64,000 nucleotides of DNA, taken from NCBI RefSeq assembly GCF_014647515.1, contig NZ_BMPI01000004.1:262373-326372 (forward strand). The letters run 5' to 3'. The notes under the pieces were generated by a model that saw only the letters and a list, made by a program, of their open reading frames with translations, was not told the DNA's origin and searched no databases. A program made the position numbers and the translations under genes. Numbering within the stretch: the first letter of the stretch is position 1; each line of letters starts with the position of its first letter. This document shows positions 35,424 through 43,922 of this stretch, piece by piece. The stretch is from Dactylosporangium sucinum. GTDB taxonomy: Bacteria > Actinomycetota > Actinomycetes > Mycobacteriales > Micromonosporaceae.

Positions 35424-35571
35424 TTTCCGGGCGACCGCACCGAGCGCCGGTCCGGCAGATCGTCCCGTACGTCAGGTGAACCCCGCGGCGCGGCCGGTGA
35501 TCGGGGCGTACGCCGTCACCTGAGAAGACTCTTCCGGTGGCACCGCAGCGGCGTCCGACCGTTAGCCGATC

Positions 35572-35603
35572 GTTCATCCAGGGTCATTGTTCTCCCATAT
35601 GCT
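35572..35603 (+). promoter_or_regulatory. Possible PHO box and -10 for the nuclease gene
   Basis: GTTCATCCAGG (35572-35582) is followed by GGTCATTGTTC-like sequence at about an 11-bp period, resembling the direct repeats bound by PhoP in streptomycetes. TATGCT (35598-35603) could be the -10. A hairpin with TCAGGTGA (35472-35479) and TCACCTGA (35516-35523) lies further upstream. Weak match; stated as a candidate. Confidence 0.3.
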
Positions 35604-35638
35604 CCGGCGGTCCTGCTTTCCCTTTACGGAGGCTCAGC

Positions 35639-38377
35639 TTGATACGCCGAAGGATTATCAGTGCGCTAGGCGTGCTGGTCGTGGGCGGTGTTGGGGCGTT
35701 AACCGCGCAGTCCACCGCATTCGCCGCGGAAACCCCGTTCATCAGCGAAATCCACTACGACAATGCGGGCACCGACTCGGGTGAGAGCATCGAGATCGAG
35801 GCGCCCGTCGGGTTCGACCTCACCGGCTGGCAGATCGTTCTCTACAACGGCAACGGTGGGGCGGCGTACAACACCCGCACCCTCTCCGGTCTCGTGCCGG
35901 ACGCCGGCGTGGTGGTGGCGACCTACCCCGTCGACGGGATCCAGAACGGATCGCCCGACGGCATCGCCCTCGTTCGCGCCGACGGTACCGTCGCGGAATT
36001 CATCACCTATGAAGGCACCTTCGCGGCGTCGGGCGGGCCGGCCAACGGCCTGACCGGGACCGACATCGGGGTTGCCGAGGGCTCCGCCACGCCGGTGGGG
36101 CACAGCCTGCAGAAGATCGACGGCGTCTGGAAGGAGCCGGCGCCCAACACGTTCGGCGCCCGGAACAAGGCCGCCGACCCCGACCCGGACCCGGAGCCGA
36201 CGGGCTGCGACTCGCTCGTCGTCAACCGCACGATCGCCGAGGTCCAGGGGACCGGCGCGGCCACCCCGCTCGCCGGGACCCGCGTCGTGGTCGAGGGCGT
36301 CGTGACGGCCGACTACCGGACCGGTGGGTACAACGGCATCGTCATCCAGACGGAGGGCAGCGGCGGTCAGGCACCAGCCGCCGGCAAGGCGTCGGACGGC
36401 ATCTTCGTCTACCTGACCGGCAACACCGCCATCCACCCGTCGGTGGCGCTCGGCGACCGCGTGAAGGTCGGCGGCACCCCGAGCGAGTTCAACGGCCTGA
36501 CCGAGCTGACCATCGGCGCCAAGAGCGACGTCCAGGTCTGCGCGCAGGGCGTGGCGCTCCCGGCGCCGGCTCCGTTCACCCTGCCGCTCGACGAGGCCGG
36601 CCGCGAGTCGGTCGAGTCGATGCTGGTCGCGCCGATCGGCCAGTACACAGTGTCCGAGGTGTACAACACCAACCGGTACGGCGAGGTCGTCCTGGCCGCC
36701 GGTGACAAGGCCCTGCCGATCGCGACCGACCTGGCCCGCCCGGGCACCCCGGAGGCCCAGCAGGTCGCGGCCGACAACAAGCTGCGCCGGCTGCTGCTCG
36801 ACGACGGCAAGACGACCAACCTGTCGTCGGCCGGCCTGATGCCGCCGTACTTCTCGCCGGCCAACCCGCTGCGCGTCGGCGACTCGGTCGAGTCGTTCGG
36901 CCCGAGCGTGCTGTCGTACGGCTTCAACGAGTGGCGCCTGCAGCCGACGGTGCCGGTCGACGCGGCCACCCCGCCGGCCGCCCGGACCACGTTCAAGGTG
37001 ACCAACCCGCGCACCGCCGGGCCGCAGCCCGTCGGTGGCGACCTGAAGCTGGCCAGCTTCAACGTCCTCAACTACTTCGTCCACTTCGGCGGCGACGCCC
37101 GCGGCGCGGACGACGAGGCCGGGCTGGCCAAGCAGGAGGCCAAGATCGTCGCCGCGATCAACTCGCTCGGCGCCGACGTGGTCGCCCTTGAGGAGATCGA
37201 GAACTCGGTCCGCTTCAACCCCGACGACCCGCAGCAGGCGCTCAAGCGCCTGGTCGGCGCGCTGAACACGGCGGCCGGCGCGGGCACGTGGGACTACGTC
37301 CGCTACCCGGCGTCGCTCCCGCCCGCCGCCCAGCAGGACTTCATCACCACGGCGATCATCTTCAAGCCGGCCAAGGTCACCCCGGTCGGCGAGTCGAAGG
37401 CCCTCAACGACGAGTCGGTGTGGTTCAACGCCCGCGAGCCGATCGCGCAGACCTTCAAGTCCGGCCTGCTCACGTTCACGGTCGTGGCCAACCACCTCAA
37501 GTCCAAGAGCACCTCGGACCTCGCCGTCGGCGACAACGCCGACAAGGGCGACGGCCAGGGCGCGTTCAACGGCGACCGGGTGCGTCAGGCCCAATCGCTG
37601 GTCGGGTTCGTCAACGGGCTGAAGGCCTCCAGCGGCAGCGACGACGTCCTGCTGCTCGGCGACTTCAACGCCTACACCCACGAGGACCCGATGCAGGTCC
37701 TGTACGACGCGTCGTTCAAGGACCTGAACACCACCGGCAAGGCGACCTACGTCTTCGGCGGTGAGTCCGGTTCGCTGGACCACGCGGTGGCCAGCCCGTC
37801 GCTCGCCGCCCGCGTCACGGGCGTCGACGTCTGGCAGATCAACTCGCACGAGTCGTTCGCGTTCGAGTACGACGGCAACCCGGCGTTCTACGCGCCGAAC
37901 CCGTACCGCGCGAGCGACCACAACCCGATCGTGGTCGGCCTCAGCGTTCCCAAGTGCGCCCGGGTCATCACCGGCCGCTACGCCGGCCCGCTGACCGTCA
38001 CCTCGGGCATCACCTGCCTGGACAACGCGACCGTCGCCGGCCCGGTGACCGTCGCGTCCGGCGCCTCGATCGTGGTGACCGGCGGCACCATCTCCGGTCC
38101 GGTCACGGCCCTCGGGGCGGCCCAGGTCACCATCTCCGGCACCACGATCTCGGGTCCGGTGACGGTGACGGGTGCGACCGGCGCGGTGACCATCGAGAAC
38201 GCTCGCATCTCCGGCCCGCTGACGGTGGCCGCCAACACGGGCGGCACGGCGGTCGTCGTGTCCGGCAACACGGTGAGCGGCCCGCTGTCCTGCAGCGGCA
38301 ACGACCCGGCGCCGGTCAACAACGGCGTCAAGAACACCGTGCGCGGCCCGGCGACGGGTCAGTGCGCCAAGTTGTAG
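35639..38377 (+). CDS. Extracellular endonuclease, ExeM/NucH family, with lamin-tail domain
   Basis: 912 residues from TTG 35639, chosen because GGAGG (35628-35632) lies 6 bp upstream. The signal peptide ends near TAFAAE. An N-terminal lamin-tail domain (FISEIHYDNAGTDSGESIEI) and an OB-like region (TRVVVEGVVTADYRTGGYNG) precede an exonuclease-endonuclease-phosphatase core: LKLASFNVLNYF, VVALEEIEN, FTVVANHLKSK, VLLLGDFNAYTHEDP and YRASDHNPIVV, giving the Glu, Asp-Asn and Asp-His catalytic set. The C-terminus (about 775-890) has repeats of the type GTISGPVTALGAAQVTISGT, likely a beta-solenoid. It degrades extracellular DNA. Confidence 0.93.
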   Translation: MIRRRIISALGVLVVGGVGALTAQSTAFAAETPFISEIHYDNAGTDSGESIEIEAPVGFDLTGWQIVLYNGNGGAAYNTRTLSGLVPDAGVVVATYPVDGIQNGSPDGIALVRADGTVAEFITYEGTFAASGGPANGLTGTDIGVAEGSATPVGHSLQKIDGVWKEPAPNTFGARNKAADPDPDPEPTGCDSLVVNRTIAEVQGTGAATPLAGTRVVVEGVVTADYRTGGYNGIVIQTEGSGGQAPAAGKASDGIFVYLTGNTAIHPSVALGDRVKVGGTPSEFNGLTELTIGAKSDVQVCAQGVALPAPAPFTLPLDEAGRESVESMLVAPIGQYTVSEVYNTNRYGEVVLAAGDKALPIATDLARPGTPEAQQVAADNKLRRLLLDDGKTTNLSSAGLMPPYFSPANPLRVGDSVESFGPSVLSYGFNEWRLQPTVPVDAATPPAARTTFKVTNPRTAGPQPVGGDLKLASFNVLNYFVHFGGDARGADDEAGLAKQEAKIVAAINSLGADVVALEEIENSVRFNPDDPQQALKRLVGALNTAAGAGTWDYVRYPASLPPAAQQDFITTAIIFKPAKVTPVGESKALNDESVWFNAREPIAQTFKSGLLTFTVVANHLKSKSTSDLAVGDNADKGDGQGAFNGDRVRQAQSLVGFVNGLKASSGSDDVLLLGDFNAYTHEDPMQVLYDASFKDLNTTGKATYVFGGESGSLDHAVASPSLAARVTGVDVWQINSHESFAFEYDGNPAFYAPNPYRASDHNPIVVGLSVPKCARVITGRYAGPLTVTSGITCLDNATVAGPVTVASGASIVVTGGTISGPVTALGAAQVTISGTTISGPVTVTGATGAVTIENARISGPLTVAANTGGTAVVVSGNTVSGPLSCSGNDPAPVNNGVKNTVRGPATGQCAKL

Positions 38378-38383
38378 TCCGTT

Positions 38384-38415
38384 GCAAGGGCCCGGGCCGC
38401 GGCCCGGGCCCTTGC
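38384..38415. terminator. 32-bp perfect GC palindrome, bidirectional terminator
   Basis: GCAAGGGCCCGGGCCG and its exact reverse complement abut at 38399/38400. It lies between the convergent nuclease and ABC permease genes, whose stops are 7 and 1 bp away, and can terminate both transcripts. Confidence 0.8.
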
Positions 38416-39711
38416 TCACACCGCCGTTGCCGGTCCCCGCGTGCTCCTGCGGGTCGTGCCGATCATGGCCGCCCCCGTGAGCGCCACCGCGGTCGCCACG
38501 ACCACCGCGTACGCCGCCGGTGTCGCCTCCGGCCACAGCCGGTCCGCACGGGCCAGGCCGAACGGCAGGATCGTGACGAGCGAGGCGAGCGAGCCGCCCA
38601 GCACGCCGGTCACGGTCACCAGCAGCCCCTCCAGCGAGACCATCGCGACCAGCTGCCCGCGGGTCGCGCCCGCCAGCCGGTGCTGCGCGAACTCCCTGCG
38701 GCGGCTCGACGTCGCCGCGATCAGCGTGTTGACCAGCATGATGGCGACGAACAGGGTCATCATGCCGACGACCACGTAGTTGAGGGTCTGGACGTCCTGG
38801 GCGTAGTCCGGCTGGACCTGCCCCTCCGCCGCCCTGTCCTCGATCGCCTGCATGTACACCGTGCCGGTCGCGACCCCGGTGAACAGCAGCACCGGCATCA
38901 CGGCGCTCGCGAGCTGCCGGGTCCGCGTGCGTACCGCGAGCACCGCGAGCTCGCCGGCGACGCCCCGGAAGGCCGGGCCGAGCACCATGGTGACCAGCCG
39001 CAGCAGCTCGGGGGCCAGGAGCGCGAGGCCGAGCGACGCCCAGATGCCGGCCTGGCCGGCGGTCTGCATGGCGTCGACGCCCTTGCCGTCCATGACCGTC
39101 GCGGTCAGCGTCGCGCAGCTCGCGCCGGCCGCCAGGAACAGCGCCGCGCCGGCCCGCCGCAGCCGGGGCCGGGCCCTGCGCTGGTCCTGGGTCGTCCGCC
39201 GGGCCGCCGCCACCGCCGCGATCAGCGCGCCGAGCAGCGTGACGCCGAAGCCGGCGTTGATCGCGGCCCCGCCGAAGGCGAACTCGGTCGCCTCCGCCAC
39301 CTGGCCGGTGCTCTGGAGCAGGTCGAGGAGGACTCGGCCGACCGCGATTCCCAGCGGTACCGCTGCCGCCGAGGCCAGCAGGGCAACCGCCGCCGCCTCG
39401 CCCAGGATCATCCGGCGCAGCTGCGGGCCGGTGGCGCCCACCCGGTGCAGCAGGGCGACCTGCCCGGCCCGCTGCCGCACCGACAGGCTCAGCGTCGAGG
39501 TCACCGCGAACACCACGATGACCAGGCACCAGCCGCCGCCGACGCCGGCCGTCGTGACGAGCGAGTCGGCGCTGTCCGCGTCGGTGCCGGCGGCGGTGTC
39601 GATCAGCGACGCGAACCCCATCAGCAGGGTCGCGCCCAGGAACGCGGACAGGAAGGTGGCGACGAACCCGCCGGGCCGATGCCGCAGGTTGCGCAGCGCG
39701 ACGCCGATCAT
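38416..39711 (-). CDS. FtsX-like ABC transporter permease
   Basis: 431 residues from ATG 39711, overlapping the ATPase stop by 4 bp. Two FtsX modules are visible: LVIVVFAVTSTLSLSVRQRA then GQVALLHRVGATGPQLRRMI, and VVVGMMTLFVAIMLVNTLIA then RRREFAQHRLAGATRGQLVA. Eight or so membrane helices. With the LolD-like ATPase it forms a MacB-type exporter of peptides or small toxic molecules. Confidence 0.9.
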   Translation of the reverse strand: MIGVALRNLRHRPGGFVATFLSAFLGATLLMGFASLIDTAAGTDADSADSLVTTAGVGGGWCLVIVVFAVTSTLSLSVRQRAGQVALLHRVGATGPQLRRMILGEAAAVALLASAAAVPLGIAVGRVLLDLLQSTGQVAEATEFAFGGAAINAGFGVTLLGALIAAVAAARRTTQDQRRARPRLRRAGAALFLAAGASCATLTATVMDGKGVDAMQTAGQAGIWASLGLALLAPELLRLVTMVLGPAFRGVAGELAVLAVRTRTRQLASAVMPVLLFTGVATGTVYMQAIEDRAAEGQVQPDYAQDVQTLNYVVVGMMTLFVAIMLVNTLIAATSSRRREFAQHRLAGATRGQLVAMVSLEGLLVTVTGVLGGSLASLVTILPFGLARADRLWPEATPAAYAVVVATAVALTGAAMIGTTRRSTRGPATAV

Positions 39712-40439
39712 GCCGCCACCCCCGTCAGCTCGCCGAGGTGCGCCAGCCGCTCCGCCACCGCGTCCGCCGTGGGCGCTCGGAGGGACCCGGCCAGCCGGCC
39801 GTCGGCGAGGAAGAGCACCTCGCCGGCGTACGAGGCGGCCACCGGGTCGTGGGTGACCATGACGACGGTACGGCCGTGCTCGTGCACCACGGCCCGCAGC
39901 AGCTGGAGGACCTCGCGCGCACTGCGCAGGTCGAGCGCGCCGGTGGGCTCGTCGGCGAAGATGACGGCCGGCTCGGTGAGCAGCGCCCGCGCCACGGCGA
40001 CCCGCTGCCGCTGCCCGCCGGACAGCTGGTCGGGGAGATTGTTGCGATGCTTGTCCAGCCCCAGGCTCCTGAGCAGCTCGCGGCCGCGGCTGTGGTTCGC
40101 CCTGCGTCCGGCCAGCCGCAGCGGCAGGACGACGTTCTGCTCGACGGTGAGCGAGGGGAGCAGGTTGTACTCCTGGAAGACGAACCCGACACGCTGCCGC
40201 CGAAACTTCGTCATGGCGGTGTCGTTGTTCGCGGTCACCTCGGTACCCCCGATGAACACCCGCCCGCTGGTGGGCCGGTCGAGCCCCGCGGCACACTGCA
40301 GCAGCGTGCTCTTGCCCGAGCCGGACGGCCCCATGATCGCGGTGAAGGTCCCGTCGGCGAAGGCCGCCGACACTCCGTCGAGCGCCGTGGTCGTGCCGTA
40401 CGTCTTGCGCAGCTCTTCCAATCGGACCGCGTCAGCCAT
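39708..40439 (-). CDS. ABC transporter ATPase (LolD/MacB type)
   Basis: 243 residues. Walker A is MGPSGSGKSTLLQCAAGL, the Q loop VGFVFQEYNLLPSLT, the signature LSGGQRQRVAVARAL, Walker B AVIFADEPTGALD and the switch His VMVTHDP. It energises the FtsX permease downstream. It is divergent from a GntR-TetR regulator, which probably controls the pair. Confidence 0.95.
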   Translation of the reverse strand: MADAVRLEELRKTYGTTTALDGVSAAFADGTFTAIMGPSGSGKSTLLQCAAGLDRPTSGRVFIGGTEVTANNDTAMTKFRRQRVGFVFQEYNLLPSLTVEQNVVLPLRLAGRRANHSRGRELLRSLGLDKHRNNLPDQLSGGQRQRVAVARALLTEPAVIFADEPTGALDLRSAREVLQLLRAVVHEHGRTVVMVTHDPVAASYAGEVLFLADGRLAGSLRAPTADAVAERLAHLGELTGVAA

Positions 40440-40522
40440 TGTGTCCTCCCGTTTCGTTGTCTTCGTACACCGTACGAGCGCACTACTGACCCGGTCGGTA
40501 TTGCTGACCCCCGTATTTGACT

Positions 40523-40553
40523 AGTGCACTGCCATGCGGTGCACTAGTGCACT
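40523..40553. promoter_or_regulatory. Triple GTGCAC operator of the regulator/ABC genes
   Basis: Palindromic GTGCAC occurs at 40524-40529, 40539-40544 and 40547-40552, the last two forming GTGCACTAGTGCAC. TTGACT (40518-40523) could be a -35 on the plus strand. The last site touches the ATG of the regulator, so the repressor would block its own leaderless start. Confidence 0.55.
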
Positions 40554-41438
40554 ATGGACGTCTTTCGGCGCATCGCCGGGGAGATCGCCGCGCAGATCGC
40601 GTCAGGCGCGCTGGCGCCCGGAGCTCGGATCCCGTCGACGCGGCAGATCATGGCCCAGCACGGCGTGGCGATGGCCACGGCTACGAAGGTCATCACCCAC
40701 CTGCGCGAGCAGGGCCTCGTCCAGACGAGCCCCGGCCGAGGCACGACGGTGACCCGCCCCCGGGCCGGCACGCCGGACACCCCGGACCGCGACCTGGTGG
40801 TCCGCACGGCCATCACGATCGCCAACGCGGAGGGCCTCCCGGCGGTCTCGATGCGCCGCCTGGCGGGCGAGTTGGGCATGCCGACCATGTCCCTGTACGG
40901 CCACGTGGCGGACAAGGAGGAACTGGTCCTCCTGATGATGGACCGGGTGATGGCCGCCCACCCGCCGCCGTCGCTGGACCCGGCGGTGCACGGCTGGCGC
41001 GTCTGCGTGGAGGCACTGGCCCGCTTACAGTGGCGGATGTACCGCCAGCAGCCCTGGCTGGCCCAGGCGGTGTCGTTCACCCGGCCGCTGCTGGCTCCGC
41101 ACGCGATGGCGCATACGGAGTGGACGATGCAGGCTTTGGACGGCCACGGCTTGGACCCGTCGACGCTGTTCGCGGCGGCCGTGATGCTCGCCAACCACGT
41201 CCGCGGCACGGCGGTGAACCTCGAGGCGGAGGCGCAGGCGGAGCAGGAGACGGGGATGACGGAGAGTGAGTGGATGGAGTCGCAGGAGGCCCGGTTCGCG
41301 GCGGTGCTGGCGACGGGCAAACTGCCGATGCTGTCCGGCTTCTTGGCGACCGACCCGTCGTTCGACCTGGACCTGCTGATGGAGTTCGGCCTGCAACGCC
41401 TGCTGGACGGCCTGTCCGCGCTGCTGGACGCTGCCTGA
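40554..41438 (+). CDS. GntR-TetR fusion regulator
   Basis: 294 residues. The N-terminal GntR winged helix (1 to about 70) reads VFRRIAGEIAAQIASGALAP, STRQIMAQHGVAMATATKVI and LREQGLVQTSPGRGT. A TetR-type HTH follows (about 80-125; GLPAVSMRRLAGELGMPTMSLYGHVADKEEL in part), then a TetR_C_1-like ligand domain. Two DNA-binding units in one chain are typical of this subgroup, which controls drug exporters. It faces the ABC genes. Confidence 0.9.
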   Translation: MDVFRRIAGEIAAQIASGALAPGARIPSTRQIMAQHGVAMATATKVITHLREQGLVQTSPGRGTTVTRPRAGTPDTPDRDLVVRTAITIANAEGLPAVSMRRLAGELGMPTMSLYGHVADKEELVLLMMDRVMAAHPPPSLDPAVHGWRVCVEALARLQWRMYRQQPWLAQAVSFTRPLLAPHAMAHTEWTMQALDGHGLDPSTLFAAAVMLANHVRGTAVNLEAEAQAEQETGMTESEWMESQEARFAAVLATGKLPMLSGFLATDPSFDLDLLMEFGLQRLLDGLSALLDAA

Positions 41439-41518
41439 CGTGCGGGTTCGCCGCCGCCATCCCCCGGCCCGTCCCTGGCCGTCGCGCGTGTCTTGTGACC
41501 TGGGGGAACGCCGGGCTG

Positions 41519-41607
41519 GGAGTATCGCGTGGAACGAGGGCCGCCACGCAGGTACCCTGTTGGCGCGGGCTGCTAGCTCAATGGCAGAGCTGCGGACTTA
41601 ATCGTCG
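41519..41607 (+). repeat. Left copy of the tRNA-Lys promoter/5'-half repeat
   Basis: About 89 bp that match 51249-51341, including GGAGTATCGCGTGGAACGA, CAGGTACCCTGT and the tRNA 5' half. The copies differ at scattered bases and a few 1-2-nt indels. It marks the left edge of the accessory region. The rest of 41439-41862 holds no gene. Confidence 0.8.
41567..41607 (+). pseudogene. Truncated tRNA-Lys remnant
   Basis: GGGCTGCTAGCTCAATGGCA and the following GAGCTGCGGACTT are identical to the intact tRNA-Lys at 51299. Two T of the anticodon loop are then missing, and identity ends within a few bases. There is no T arm or 3' acceptor strand, so no functional tRNA can form. Confidence 0.85.
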
Positions 41608-41862
41608 GGAAATGCAAGTACGCACCGCACCGCAGCCTACCTGCGAAACGTGCAGCCGAGCTGTCCATTGTGGATTTGCATTGCTCCAAGGTTGCTCGGC
41701 TGTTCAAGTGGCCGTTTGTCCGTAGCTATCCGGGCAAACTCCGGTATTTCCTGCGCTGTCCGCGCCCGTACCATGATCAGCCGTGCTGGTCTGTGGGTCG
41801 TTGGGACCGCTGTGGCAGGGTCCGTCGCGCGGTGGTGTTGCGGATCTGGGGGGTGAGCGTCC

Positions 41863-42939
41863 GTGCGGGTGCGGGTTTCTGGGTGTGGTGGCCTGCTGAG
41901 GGTCGGCGACCGGCTCGTCTGGGACGACCATCTGAGCCACCGGCAGCTTGCGCTCGCCGACGGCGTCGAGCGGGTGCTGGGGTGGTTCCGCACGTGGCGG
42001 GAGCTTGGCTCCATCCGCGCAGCGGATCCGGACGTGCGCACCGGCGAGTGGCTGGAGCGGGCCGCGGAGGCGCTGCTCGATCGTGACATCCTCGTCGCCG
42101 AGGGGTCGGATCGGGACCGCACCGAGCAGGAAATTGCGCGGGAGTGGGCCGGCTGGGGTCCGCACGCCCCAGCCTTCTACTTCGGCACCCGTTCGCACCG
42201 CAGCGCCCTGTACATCACCGATGCCGAGGACGCCGCGCGCCTGGCTGCGAAGCTCACCACCGATCCACCGCCGGTGCCGTTCCGCCGCTTTCCCGGTTCT
42301 TCGACGGTCGCGCTACCGGACGTGGACCGCGGACTGCTGAGCGGGCGTGACTTCGTCGACGTGCTGCGCCAACGGCGCAGCCATCGCATGTTCGGCCGAG
42401 CCGAGTTGGACCTCGGAACGCTCGCCACGCTGTTGAAGCTTGCGGCTGGGCCGCTGTCGCACAAGGATGGAGCGCTGGCGGCCGAGAGCGGATCGGTGTT
42501 CAAGACGAGTCCGTCCGGTGGGGCGCGCCATCCCACCGAGTTCTATGTGTACGCCTTGCGGGTTCGCGACCTTGCGCCGGGCCTCTACCACTATGCGGCC
42601 GACACCCACCTGTTGGAAGATCTCGACCGCCGGGCCACCCCGGAGTTCCTGGTCGCGGCCTGCGGCGACCAGGAGTGGGTGGCCGATGCCAGTGCGTTGG
42701 TGTTCTACACCAGCGTGCGGGCGCGGTCGGCATGGAAGTACGACATGGGCCGAGCTCTGCGCATTCTGTTCCTGGACGTTGGTCACCTGAGCCAGACGGT
42801 CTACCTGCTGGCCGCAGCCCTCGGCCTTCGTGTGACGTTCACGGCCGCACTGCGCGACGAGTCGGTCGAAGAGCTACTCGGCTGCGACCCCGTCCGGGAG
42901 ATCATCATCGGAACATCCGTCCTGGGGACCGAGCCGTGA
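41863..42939 (+). CDS. SagB-type nitroreductase-fold dehydrogenase
   Basis: 358 residues, GTG start. The N-terminal ~110 residues resemble the SagB leader-recognition/linker part. The C-terminal half is the FMN-binding nitroreductase fold of SagB/ThcOx: LRQRRSHRMFG, FKTSPSGGARHPTEFYVYAL, GLYHYAADTHLLEDL, ALVFYTSVRARSAWKYDMGRAL and LFLDVGHLSQTVYLLAAALG. SagB enzymes oxidise azolines to azoles in modified peptides. No YcaO cyclodehydratase gene is present in the window. Its 3' end overlaps the convergent TPR gene by 66 bp. Confidence 0.9.
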   Translation: MRVRVSGCGGLLRVGDRLVWDDHLSHRQLALADGVERVLGWFRTWRELGSIRAADPDVRTGEWLERAAEALLDRDILVAEGSDRDRTEQEIAREWAGWGPHAPAFYFGTRSHRSALYITDAEDAARLAAKLTTDPPPVPFRRFPGSSTVALPDVDRGLLSGRDFVDVLRQRRSHRMFGRAELDLGTLATLLKLAAGPLSHKDGALAAESGSVFKTSPSGGARHPTEFYVYALRVRDLAPGLYHYAADTHLLEDLDRRATPEFLVAACGDQEWVADASALVFYTSVRARSAWKYDMGRALRILFLDVGHLSQTVYLLAAALGLRVTFTAALRDESVEELLGCDPVREIIIGTSVLGTEP

Positions 42940-43770
42940 CCGCGTCTCGGCCGGCTGGCCCAGCTCGGTGAGCAGCCTGGCGTAGTTGCTGGTGCAGGTC
43001 CGCCAGACCGGGTGTTCGGGCTCGCCGGTGCGGGCGGCGAGCAGGTCGAGGCATCGGCGGTAGGTCGCCTTCGCGCGCTCGTGCCGGCCGCCCCGGTGGT
43101 ACAGCAGGGCCAGGTTGTTCAGGGTTACGGCGAGGTTTGGGTGATCCGGGCCCAATGCCGCCGTCTTGACGTCCAGGGCGTGCAGGTAGGCCGACTCCGC
43201 GTCGTCGGGGCGGCCGCTGCGGTTGTGGACGGCGGCCAGGGTGTGCCACACGACTCCGGCCTCGTGGGACTCGCAGTCCGGTGTGCGCTCGAACACCCGG
43301 AGTGCATCGGCCAGCAACTCCGCTGCCTCGTCGTGACGCCCAGCATCGGTGAGAATGGCGGCGAGCGCCGCTTTGTCCCGGGCCACGTCCACAACGTCCG
43401 GGCCGAGTGCCCGCTCGCGGATGGCCACCGACCGGCGGGCGAAGCGCTCGGCCGGCGCCAGGCTGCCGCGAGCATGTTCCAACCCGCCGAGATTGTGATA
43501 CAGCCCCGCGATTCTCGGGTGGTCCGATCCGAGCACCCGCCGACTGATTGTCAGCGCCCGGCGATACAGCGCTGCCGCTTCGTCATATCGTCCGGTGTGC
43601 TTGAAGAGGATGGCCAGATCATTGGATGCATCGGCGACCAGTGCCAGGTCACGCGGGCTGTTCCCGCTGGTCAGTGCCAAAGCCTGCCGCAACAGTGTCT
43701 CAGCACGCGCATATTGCCCGAGTTCCCGGCACTGGACGCCGAGGTCGTAGAGGGCGGAAGCCCGACTCAA
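42874..43770 (-). CDS. Tetratricopeptide repeat protein
   Basis: 298 residues made almost entirely of TPRs of the kinesin-light-chain type, for example YARAETLLRQALALTSGN, GRYDEAAALYRRALTISRRV, HPRIAGLYHNLGGLEHARG and GPDHPNLAVTLNNLALLYH. Its start overlaps the stop of the 51-aa peptide gene by 4 bp (ATGA), so the two are made together. TPR proteins bind peptides; here the obvious partner is the coupled peptide. The last ~25 residues are read opposite SagB and look like run-on. Confidence 0.88.
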   Translation of the reverse strand: MSRASALYDLGVQCRELGQYARAETLLRQALALTSGNSPRDLALVADASNDLAILFKHTGRYDEAAALYRRALTISRRVLGSDHPRIAGLYHNLGGLEHARGSLAPAERFARRSVAIRERALGPDVVDVARDKAALAAILTDAGRHDEAAELLADALRVFERTPDCESHEAGVVWHTLAAVHNRSGRPDDAESAYLHALDVKTAALGPDHPNLAVTLNNLALLYHRGGRHERAKATYRRCLDLLAARTGEPEHPVWRTCTSNYARLLTELGQPAETRSRLGPQDGCSDDDLPDGVAAE

Positions 43771-43922
43771 TCCTGCTCGGCCAACTCCACCACATCATTG
43801 TGGTTGGCGACGATGCGGAACAAGGAATCGGCGTAGGCATCCTTGTGCGGTTCGAAGAATTCCTCGCCGGCCGCGGCGTTGTTCTGGCCCGTCTCGACCA
43901 CTGCGTCGATCTTGTCGCTCAT
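43767..43922 (-). CDS. 51-aa acidic peptide coupled to the TPR gene
   Basis: Start ATG 43922 has GGGGGA 4-5 bp upstream. The peptide begins MSDKIDAVVETGQNNAAAGE, continues EFFEPHKDAYADSLFRIVAN and ends HNDVVELAEQD. It has no Cys, one Ser pair region and no signal peptide. The short size, acidic leader-like first half, coupling to a TPR gene and a SagB-type enzyme nearby make it a candidate precursor peptide. It could equally be a small regulator bound by the TPR protein. Confidence 0.65.
   Translation of the reverse strand: MSDKIDAVVETGQNNAAAGEEFFEPHKDAYADSLFRIVANHNDVVELAEQD

Noticed and set aside
35699..39529. A 1276-codon open frame opposite the nuclease and permease genes
   Set aside because: High GC creates long antisense frames; it has no family content, and the opposite strand holds clear genes.
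41863..43922. Complete thiazole/oxazole peptide cluster
   Set aside because: Only the SagB-type enzyme is present; there is no YcaO, no E1-like partner and no heterocyclisable Cys-rich core in the short peptide.
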